Part shown: piece after piece, positions 28,747 through 37,000 of the stretch
Numbering within the stretch: the first letter of the stretch is position 1
How the letters are laid out: every line of letters begins with the position of its first letter
DNA from: JABCZH01 sp963803775
GTDB lineage: Bacteria; Acidobacteriota; Terriglobia; Terriglobales; Acidobacteriaceae
Length of the DNA stretch: 64,000 nucleotides
Assembly (NCBI GenBank): GCA_963803775.1
Contig: CAWDNS010000007.1
Span: forward strand, 124,001-188,000
Reading direction: 5' to 3'
Notes under the pieces: generated by a model
The model's input: only the letters and a program-made list of their open reading frames with translations
Told to the model about the DNA's origin: nothing
Databases searched by the model: none
Program-made: the position numbers and the translations under genes

Positions 28747-29184
28747 TCAGTCGCGTGTTAGTTCGCTTTCTTTGACGCCGGTTATGGTGACGAAACGAAT
28801 GGTGCCCGCACTGTCTTCGAACACCAGTGCTGTGCCTTCAGGGTTCACCACTGCGGTGACTAAGTGACCATACGACTTGGGAATTCCGCCGTGGGTTGGA
28901 GTCTTGTCGTAGCGAGCAAGTTCGCCCTCTTTCATGCCGTTCACGCTGACGAAGCGGATCACGCCCTCGGCATCCTCGAAAACCAGTCCGGTGCCGATTT
29001 GGTCGGCAATTCCGGCCACAAGACGGCCATACGATCGCGGAACCACGCCCTTAGTCGGCTCGGCGGCGGACGATACCTGGGCTGGCTGGGCCGCGTACGC
29101 GACCGTCGATTTTCGGCTTCCCGCTACGTATCCGGCAACTAGCAATAGCAAACTAACTAAGACGAGTAAAACTCGCTTACGCAT
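28747..29184 (-). CDS. Exported protein of two tandem repeats
   Basis: 145 aa with an N-terminal signal or anchor (MRKRVLLVLVSLLLLVAGYVAG). The rest is an internal duplication of about 45 residues: VPRSYGRLVAGIADQIGTGL/VFEDAEGVIRFVSVNG and IPKSYGHLVTAVVNPEGTAL/VFEDSAGTIRFVTITG, each ending in K-E-(G/S)-E-L-(A/T)-R. Each unit looks like a small beta sandwich. It follows the multicopper oxidase gene by 42 bp in the same orientation, so an accessory role is possible; family not recognised. Confidence 0.7.
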   Translation of the reverse strand: MRKRVLLVLVSLLLLVAGYVAGSRKSTVAYAAQPAQVSSAAEPTKGVVPRSYGRLVAGIADQIGTGLVFEDAEGVIRFVSVNGMKEGELARYDKTPTHGGIPKSYGHLVTAVVNPEGTALVFEDSAGTIRFVTITGVKESELTRD

Positions 29185-29226
29185 CTCTGTTGCACCTTTC
29201 GTTGTGGTTAGTGACAGCTCCTCCCG

Positions 29227-30789
29227 CTACTTCTCGACCAAGATCTTATGCATCATGCCGAGATCCTCATGCAGCAGAATGTGGCAATGAAACACAAAGG
29301 TGCCAGAAGTCGTTGGGTCGCGGAAATCCATGCGCCCCTTGATGCTGTGATAAGGATGTCCCGGCCCCTCCCAATAAGGAATCTCGATAGTGTCGCGGTA
29401 CTCATTGGTCACCGGCTTGCCATCCACTTCCAGCAGAAGGAAGTGAATCTGGTGAATGTGGAAATCGTGAGTTTCCAGTGCGCGGTTTTCAATGGTCCAG
29501 TCTTCCACCGCGCCCACCTTGGTCGTAATCGCCGGCTTCTCGTTCGGTTCGAAAACTCTCTGCTCTTCGCCATCCACGGTTATGTAGAACTGGATCGGCC
29601 CGTTAGTCCCGCCAAACTCCTCCGAAAAATATATCTTCCGCTGCGTGGTCGGGATCTGCTTAGCCAAATCCGCAAACTTAAGGTCCTGCAAGTGCATCGT
29701 CGGTCCGGTGGCCTTCGCCGGGGGCGCTTGACTGGCGCTGTTGCTAAGCTGAACAGTGGCGATCGTCTGCGGGAGATCAGTGTTACCGGTGGGGCCAGTG
29801 GAATAATTCAATGTCACGAAATTCGTAACTGTATCCGCAGGGGGAGCTTCCACAATAAACTCTGCTCGTCCCGCCGGAGGCACCAAAATCGTTGTCTCGA
29901 CTCGGGGCTTGGCCAGGGGATAACCGTCGAGAGCGATTAACTCCATTTTCTGAGCTACTCCGTTGACCTGAACTTGCAACGGCATGAAATCCTGGAGAGT
30001 GGCATTGAGTACGCGCCAGAACTGCTTTTCACCAGGCTGCATTTGGATGATGGGGTGGGGCAAGGGGAAAGCGGAAACCTGGAAGTTGATGGACAACTGA
30101 TACGGTCCGGGGATCCAGGGAACCAAGTACTGTTGCCGAATGGTAAACACTCGCTCGGTCAGCCCATCCACTTCAGGCCGGACCTTATTCATTCCTTCTA
30201 CAACCAGCGCTCCAGCAGCCCCACCGTTCACTTGAAACTCAGTGAAGCCGTGTACGTGCGGGTGGTACCAGTACAGACCCGGAGGTTCGTCCGCTGGAAT
30301 TGGGATCTTAAAGTCGAATCCCGGCGAACCTGGCTGAATCAGGGTGGTGATTACATCATCTTCATGGCAATTGGGCGAAACATTCATGCCGTGAAAGTGA
30401 ACGTTAGTCGATTGCAGAGTCGCCGGGCCGCTATCACCGCAAGTCTTGCCCGCGGGAGCGGACATTTTCATTCCCGCATCATCGCCTGCGATGCGATCTA
30501 AGACTTCCAGTTCCAGGGTGTCGCCTTGATTGACGCGTAGCGTCGGAGCTTCTATGTCCCCGGTAGCGGACTTGTAGTTGTAGCAATAGTGGGTGTAACC
30601 GTACTGATCCACCGAGTGCCCCATGACGAATTTCGCCGCCAATACCCCGTTCGTCGAGGTAAGACTCGGAGTGTCCAGTACTATCGAGCCCGGGGCCGGC
30701 CGAGCGGGACATGAAACCTGAGCCCAAGTCGGTTGAACGGAAAAACCGCAAACCACAATTGCCAGCAAGCACCTGAACACAGGACGCAT
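29227..30789 (-). CDS. Multicopper oxidase
   Basis: 520 aa, periplasmic (signal peptide RPVFRCLLAIVVCGFSVQPT, cut after AWA/Q). The four copper motifs are present in order: NVHFHGMN, WYHPHVHG, HDFHIHQIHF and HCHILLHEDLGMM, the last giving a type 1 copper with axial Met. It oxidises phenols or metal ions and reduces O2 to water. ATG 30789 has AAGGAG at a good distance; the in-frame TTG at 30795 overlaps it. It lies between a beta-propeller gene and the tandem-repeat gene, all minus strand. Confidence 0.93.
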   Translation of the reverse strand: MRPVFRCLLAIVVCGFSVQPTWAQVSCPARPAPGSIVLDTPSLTSTNGVLAAKFVMGHSVDQYGYTHYCYNYKSATGDIEAPTLRVNQGDTLELEVLDRIAGDDAGMKMSAPAGKTCGDSGPATLQSTNVHFHGMNVSPNCHEDDVITTLIQPGSPGFDFKIPIPADEPPGLYWYHPHVHGFTEFQVNGGAAGALVVEGMNKVRPEVDGLTERVFTIRQQYLVPWIPGPYQLSINFQVSAFPLPHPIIQMQPGEKQFWRVLNATLQDFMPLQVQVNGVAQKMELIALDGYPLAKPRVETTILVPPAGRAEFIVEAPPADTVTNFVTLNYSTGPTGNTDLPQTIATVQLSNSASQAPPAKATGPTMHLQDLKFADLAKQIPTTQRKIYFSEEFGGTNGPIQFYITVDGEEQRVFEPNEKPAITTKVGAVEDWTIENRALETHDFHIHQIHFLLLEVDGKPVTNEYRDTIEIPYWEGPGHPYHSIKGRMDFRDPTTSGTFVFHCHILLHEDLGMMHKILVEK

Positions 30790-30863
30790 ATCCAACTCTC
30801 CTTAAATATCTCTCCTGGAATGACTCCTACTCGGACTTACGTTTCCACGAACTCGCTAAAACG

Positions 30864-32048
30864 CTAGGGCATAAAATTCCCAATCGATATCAACCCCACA
30901 CCATTGGGGTCAGTGATCGGAGAACCAGGCGCTTCTTTCATCGTACATTTTCCGTTCTTCACAGTAACCTCAATCATCGCGATTGCGGGCGCCCCATACT
31001 CGCCTACGTACAGGCCTCCGCCCGTGCCAGTTCCGCTAGCCACCGCCAGTCCTCCCAAATAAGAAAAACTCGAGGAGTACCCCTTGAGCAGGTTCGAATC
31101 GCAGGCAGGAATAATCTTCCCAGTTGTCTTATCAAAAAAAGCGGCACTAACCCGGTCGCCTTGGGTGTCGCTGATGTAAAGAATGCTTTCATCGGGGCTG
31201 AACAAAATATTGCTGGAACTGACGGTGGCCCCGGAACGATACGGAACCGTCGCTGTCAACTTTCCCGAGGAAACATCGGACACTTCCACATATGCCGCGG
31301 TAGCGGTGTCCCCGAAGATCGCATAGTGTCCATCTTGCGTGAGCAACACAGCACTTGGATATGTGGCGCCAAGCGAACTGAGAGCTTGGGTGGAGTTCTG
31401 CTTATCGCCATTCGATACCGGTGTGACTCCCGAGATGTTGAAAGACTCGATGGAACCATCGCCGTAGGTCACGACTAGCATGTTACCCTGCACCGCCATA
31501 GCGTCGACGAAGCCGCCCTGCAGCCCCGTCACGGTGATATCCCCAATAAAGGTGAGATTGCAATTCGGTTGAATTTGGAAGGTTCCGATGTTGCTCGAGT
31601 CGGTGAAGCTCGCATACAGATATTGCCCGTTCGTGGCTAACCCAATGCCGTTGGAGGCGCCGGTGTCGTTCGCGGAACCCATCGCGGAACCGCCCAGAGA
31701 GAAGGTGTTGACGATGATTCCTGCGATGTCCGCGGTCGCAGCGTCAGAAGCAAAGACACACTCCTGGCCACCGCCGTTGAGCACAGCAAGGCGGTTCGCG
31801 CCGAAGTAGCCCCCTCCAATACCATAGCCACCCGTCTGTACCGATTGCTGCAAGGTAAGCAAACCATTCGCTCCGATTGAATAAAAAGAAACGGTGTTGG
31901 TAATGAATTGCAGGTTCCCCTGTGGCGAGTCGTCATTCGTGATCACGTAACCGCCGTTTGCCGCAGCAGCCATGCCACTCAAGACACAAACTCCAACCAA
32001 CACTACCGCGACCCGCGATAACCAGGATTTGCCCGTAGCACTCATCAT
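30864..32048 (-). CDS. Secreted lactonase-like/YncE-type beta-propeller
   Basis: 394 aa with a signal peptide (WLSRVAVVLVGVCVLSGMAAA). The mature part has regular blade repeats of 40-50 residues such as GQYLYASFTDSSNIGTFQI, GNMLVVTYGDGSIESFNI, GHYAIFGDTATAAYVEV and ESILYISDTQGDRVSAAFF, the pattern of 6-phosphogluconolactonase/YncE-like propellers. No catalytic residues can be assigned. It is 74 bp upstream of the multicopper oxidase on the same strand. Confidence 0.75.
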   Translation of the reverse strand: MMSATGKSWLSRVAVVLVGVCVLSGMAAAANGGYVITNDDSPQGNLQFITNTVSFYSIGANGLLTLQQSVQTGGYGIGGGYFGANRLAVLNGGGQECVFASDAATADIAGIIVNTFSLGGSAMGSANDTGASNGIGLATNGQYLYASFTDSSNIGTFQIQPNCNLTFIGDITVTGLQGGFVDAMAVQGNMLVVTYGDGSIESFNISGVTPVSNGDKQNSTQALSSLGATYPSAVLLTQDGHYAIFGDTATAAYVEVSDVSSGKLTATVPYRSGATVSSSNILFSPDESILYISDTQGDRVSAAFFDKTTGKIIPACDSNLLKGYSSSFSYLGGLAVASGTGTGGGLYVGEYGAPAIAMIEVTVKNGKCTMKEAPGSPITDPNGVGLISIGNFMP

Positions 32049-32368
32049 GATTCTTTCCTCGGACTGAGAGAGTGTCTTTCCGTAAAGCCACCAATGGGTG
32101 AGGTGCGAATCACTTCAACCGCCGCACTCAGAACGCTGGGAGCGAACGTCTTGCGGAAGATGGCGCCAGTGGTGGTACCGCCTCCGCCGCCAAACCCGGA
32201 CAGCAGATAATTTCCGGCATCCACAACCGCGAACAATATACATCAACCGACGGCCTACTACTTGTGTCATTTTTACTTCTCTGATCCCAGCCCTTTTTCT
32301 GTGGGTAGAAAGACTCTAGGGGATTGCGGTTCCTGCTATCCTAGAAACCTTCACACTGTGGATCGATT
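32049..32368. other. Divergent promoter region, no supported gene
   Basis: The 320 bp between the minus-strand propeller gene and the plus-strand peptidase contain a 63-codon minus-strand frame (32045-32236) that overlaps the propeller start by 4 bp. It is rich in Gly/Thr/Ser and has no recognisable family, so I do not call it. No tRNA or hairpin terminator is seen. Confidence 0.45.
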
Positions 32369-33964
32369 ATGAAAATCAAGTCATTCGCTTTACTGCTCGG
32401 TTTGGTATTTGCGATCTCGGCCGCAGCTCAGACCACTCCTCATTTCGACGGTCAGACCTGGTGGGATCACATCAAAGTCCTGGCCGATGACAAACTCGAG
32501 GGCCGCGATACTGGCAGTAGTGGTGAGCACGCAGCCCAAGCCTACGCGGTCGAGCAGCTCAAAAGTACGGGCGCAGAACCTGCAGGCACCAATGGTTTCT
32601 ATCAGCCCGTCAAGTTTGTCTCCCGCCAGATCGTCGAGAAGGATTGCAGTCTTACGCTCATTCGCGACCGCAAACGCGAACCGCTCGCGCTCGGTGAAGA
32701 TGCCATCATCGGCACCCGCGTGATGCCCGCCCGCAAGGTGGAGGCAGAGCTGGTTTTCGTCGGCTATGGTCTCAAAGTTCCGGAGAAGAATTACGATGAC
32801 TTTGCAGGCCTCGATGTTCGCGGCAAGATTGTTGTTATTTTCTCCGGATCGCCGTCCGAGATTCCGGCTGCGCTGGCTGCGCATTACCAGACCGCGGCCG
32901 AGCGTTGGAAAGTGCTGCGCGCCGCAGGCGCCATCGGAACGGTTTCCTTGATCAATCCCGCTTCCATGGACATCCCGTGGTCCCGCATCGCGCTTAACCG
33001 CGCCCATCCCAGCATGGATCTCGACTATCCTGAGTTTCACGAAACCGAAGGCGCCAGGTTCACGGCTACTGTCAATCCCGCCAGCGCCGAGAAACTCTTT
33101 GCTGGTTCCCGCCACAGCTTCGCAGAAATCGCCGCGCTGGGTAAAGAGCGCAAGCCGCTGCCCCGCTTTCCGCTCGCGGTTTCGCTCGAAGCGAAAACAA
33201 AAGTGGAGGTCACCAAGCTAAGATCGGCCAACCTGGTTGCCAAAATCCCGGGCAGCGATCCCACTTTGAAAGACGAATATGTCGTGCTCTCGGCCCATCT
33301 CGATCACATTGGAATCGGCGAACCCATCAATGGCGACCGCATCTACAACGGAGCCATGGACAACGGATCCGGCAGCGCCTTGCTCCTCGACATGGCCGCC
33401 AGCTTCAAGAAGAATCCCGAAACCTTACGCCGCTCCATCCTGCTGATCCTGGTTACTGGCGAAGAAAAAGGCCTGCTCGGATCAAAGTACTTCAGCGCGC
33501 ATCCCACGGTCCCGCCGAAATCCATGGTTGCCGATGTCAACGTCGATATGTTTCTGCCCATCGTGCCGCTGAAGCTTCTGACGGTGGAGGGTCTCAACGA
33601 ATCGGACCTGGGGAATCGCGCACGCGAGATTGCAGAATCGCTCGATGTGAAAGTTCAGCCCGACCCCGAACCGCTGCGTAATCTTTTCGTTCGCAGCGAT
33701 CAATACAATTTCATCCGCCATGGCGTGCCCGCGCTGGCCATGAGCGTCGCTCCAGATCCCGACTCGCCCGAGCAGAAGAAACTATTCAAAGACTGGCTGA
33801 CCTATCGCTATCACGCGCCCTCGGACGACGTGAACCAACCGGTGGACCTGGCCGCGGCTGCGAAATACGAGGAGATCGTCAGAGCTTTGCTCATCAGCAT
33901 CGCCAATGACGAGCACCACCCGCAGTGGGAGCCAGACAGCTTCTTCCGCCGTTATGCGAATTAG
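32369..33964 (+). CDS. M28-family metallopeptidase with PA domain
   Basis: 531 aa, exported (signal peptide MKIKSFALLLGLVFAISAAA cut before QTT). A protease-associated insert (VFVGYGLKVPEKNYDDFAGL, GKIVVIFSG) is followed by the di-zinc aminopeptidase domain: VVLSAHLDHIG (His), GAMDNGSGSA (Asp), LVTGEEKGLLGS (Glu-Glu), VADVNVDMF (Asp) and YRYHAPSDDVNQP (His). Length is as expected. It removes N-terminal residues from peptides in the periplasm. Not linked to neighbours by operon. Confidence 0.92.
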   Translation: MKIKSFALLLGLVFAISAAAQTTPHFDGQTWWDHIKVLADDKLEGRDTGSSGEHAAQAYAVEQLKSTGAEPAGTNGFYQPVKFVSRQIVEKDCSLTLIRDRKREPLALGEDAIIGTRVMPARKVEAELVFVGYGLKVPEKNYDDFAGLDVRGKIVVIFSGSPSEIPAALAAHYQTAAERWKVLRAAGAIGTVSLINPASMDIPWSRIALNRAHPSMDLDYPEFHETEGARFTATVNPASAEKLFAGSRHSFAEIAALGKERKPLPRFPLAVSLEAKTKVEVTKLRSANLVAKIPGSDPTLKDEYVVLSAHLDHIGIGEPINGDRIYNGAMDNGSGSALLLDMAASFKKNPETLRRSILLILVTGEEKGLLGSKYFSAHPTVPPKSMVADVNVDMFLPIVPLKLLTVEGLNESDLGNRAREIAESLDVKVQPDPEPLRNLFVRSDQYNFIRHGVPALAMSVAPDPDSPEQKKLFKDWLTYRYHAPSDDVNQPVDLAAAAKYEEIVRALLISIANDEHHPQWEPDSFFRRYAN

Positions 33965-34007
33965 AATTCCGCTTATTTTGCAGTGCAAAGATTGTTTAGC
34001 AGGCCGG

Positions 34008-37000
34008 TTAGTGCGCGCCTAGGTCTGCATATCGATTGAAGCTGGACAGGGCTACCTGGTCACTACCCGGAATGTAGAAACCAAACTTCCCGCCAGAGAG
34101 ATTCGTTCCGCTCCACTTGTCCAGAGCCACCCAGCTTTCGCCATTTTTTATCTGATGATCAATTTCCGTGGATGAAATGCGGACCTGAATGGTGTGGAAA
34201 CTCTTTTTGTCGCTCTTGAATGGGAACTTGGCTTCATCCGTCTTCTGACCATTGCGGAGCACGCTGCGGTAGAAATTGTTTTCGTCCATCTGGAAGAGAA
34301 TGTAATTCTGGGCGTCAATGTAATTCACTACCCATTGCAGGCGGTGGCCTTTCCGCAGCATGGCGGAAAAAACAAATGTCCCAGAGGTGGGAGATGCGCT
34401 GTAAAGCACAAAATCCCCGCCCTTATGCACGAAGCTTCCCTGGTCCTGCTTCCATCCGGCGGGGTCGTCCCACAGGGACATTCCGCTTGGCCCCAAAGGC
34501 AGGTCCACCACCTTGGACTGACCCACAACGACTTCAACCGTGGAGGTGCGAGTCAAATTGTCCGCCGTGCGCGCACTCAACGTGTAGGTCCCCGGGGGCA
34601 GGTTGAGTGCACTGCCCGAGGTCACCTTGATGGGAGCTTCTCCTGTCTTGGTCAAAGTTACGCTAGCATCCGCAGGCGTGAATGTGATCTTTACCGCACC
34701 AGTTGCAGCTTCCAGCACAGCCTCTGCCGGCGTGAGGGCCACATTCGTTCCCGCTACGAATCGCTTCTGCAATCGCCTAGGTTTGAAACGGTCCTTGCGC
34801 AGTTCCACCACGTGGTCGCCGGGAGTGATGTTCGCCGCAGTAAAACTGCCATCCGGTTGCACGATTCCCGCGGGCACCTGGTCGATCACAACCTGCGCTC
34901 CGGGCGGCCCTCCTTGGATTGACAACGTCCCAAAATGCGGAAGCGGCTGCAGATTGAAAGCCAGCCTGCGCTCTTCACCCTTGCGAATTCGAACCTTCTG
35001 CTCGGGAAGATCCAGAAATCCATTCTTGGTGACTTTGACGGTGTAATCTTTCGGACCCAGGTCAGAAATTCGCAACTCGCCCCCGTGGGTTGTGTCTTTT
35101 TGGGGCTGGCCGTCGAGGAAAACGCGGGCCTTGTCTTCGTTCGTCACCACCACCAAGGTGCCAACATTCCGGCCCGACTCCAGAAAAGTGGTGAGAGACG
35201 GCGTAGGGCCGGCATCAACATTAAGCTTGTACTGGCTGCTGCCCTGGGTCAGCGTAAGCTCATGCGTGCCCGGCGTCACTTGCGTAAGCTGCCAGCCATC
35301 CTTACCGCTGTCAGAGGGAGATTGTCCGTCCAGGCTAAGTTTGACCGCGGGATCACTGGTAACTACCTGCAAGCGGCCGCCCAGGTTGTTGACCACTACC
35401 GCCAGCACGCCGTTAGCCGTGATAGATCCTTTGATCACCGGCACTGCGCCCGCCTCGGTCGCGAACGTGAACGATGCACTGCCCTGCGGACCATCAAACT
35501 TGAGCTTGTGGTCTCCGGGCGCAACTTTATCCAGCGTCCATTGCGCGCCTTCAAGATCGCTGGGCGGTAGATCATCGAAGAAAATCTTCCCGGCCCCGGT
35601 GTCCGACGATAGCTTCACTACCGGCAGCGCCGGCTCCAAGGTAAGTTCAAGCGAGTTTGCTGCACCAGTCTTGGCATCGAAGGTTATGGTCTTGGGCTGG
35701 TAACCATCCAAATCCGCTTCAATCTCATAAGCTCCCGCCGGCAAGTCGAGTTGTAGATCCGACACTCCGCGGGCTTCCTTGTTGACGCGTATCGTTGCCC
35801 CGGCTGGTGTGGTGTGCACCTTCACGCTGAACGCTGTGACCGGTTGCGTCCCGCTCGTATGTTTACGATTTCCCGACAGCAGTGCGAACATCAGCACGAG
35901 GGCCACAACCGCGGCCCCGGCGGCCATCATCTGGCCGCGAGAAAGTTTCAGCTTTAGTCGCGTTGGACCCGCTGTCACGGACTGCGGCTTGACAGGCACA
36001 GGTTTGGCCGCAGGCTTTGCCGGGACCGGTGGCACCGGCTTAGCCGCCTTAGGCGTTGGAGTGTCCGGACTCTTGGCCGCCGGTTTCACATCCATGGTTG
36101 GCGGAATGTAAACCGACATGGTGTTTTGGCCGGCATCCGGCGGTGGCGAACTGACAACCTTCTTCGGTTGATCCGACTTGGCTTTTTCCCCGTCCTGACT
36201 CGGCTTCTTTCCGCTCACGGTGGGTACGTCTAAGCGTTTCAGAAGACCATTTGCCGAGGACAAAACTTCCTCGTCTTCCACGTGGCGATTGGCCAATGCC
36301 CGCACGCGCTCGCCTAAATTCTGCTTGGTCTTGGCATCGGCGAGTGTTTCAGCTTCCTGTTCCATGCGCCGCAACTCTTCGAGATCGCGGCGTCTGGCCT
36401 GACGCCGCTGCGTCTGGAGTTCCCGTCGCAAAGTGTCTTGAATCTGAATCAGCCGGGGCTCGCGGGGATAAGTCGCCAGCACTTCTTCGATCCGCGTCAC
36501 TGCCCCTGCTAAATCCCCCGCGGATTGCAATTTGCGGGCCTGGGAAACGCATTCACTCACCAACTGTTCCCGCTTCTGGTCGGAAATCAGCGTGCGCACC
36601 GTCTTGGCCAGCGGATGACCAGGATTCAAATCATCCGCCTGCCGCGCCAGGCGGTCGGCTTCCTGCCAATTACTCTGCGCGATCAGCCGAGCCTGCTCAA
36701 CCAACGCATTGGAAAGCACGGCGCGGGTCAGCGCATTATGCTCATCCAGTTCATAAGCGTCACGCAGCAGCTTAATTCCTTCCGCGGCTTTGTTTTGCCC
36801 GCACAGATCCTGGCCTTCGGCCATCAGGCGATGCGCCTCCGTCGAACGCTGGATTCCGTCGTTGGCCAGCTTCTCCAGTTCCGCCAGTTCAGCCTCGTTG
36901 GGGAATTCCGCCTTCGCTTGCTGCAGCAAGTCCAGAGCGCGCCCATAGTCACTGGAATGCAGGCAGGCATCGATCTGCTCCACCACCCGCGTCTTTGACT

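Noticed and set aside
32045..32236. 63-codon frame upstream of the propeller gene
   Set aside because: Overlap with the next start is suggestive, but the Gly/Thr/Ser-rich peptide has no family and no ribosome site was seen.
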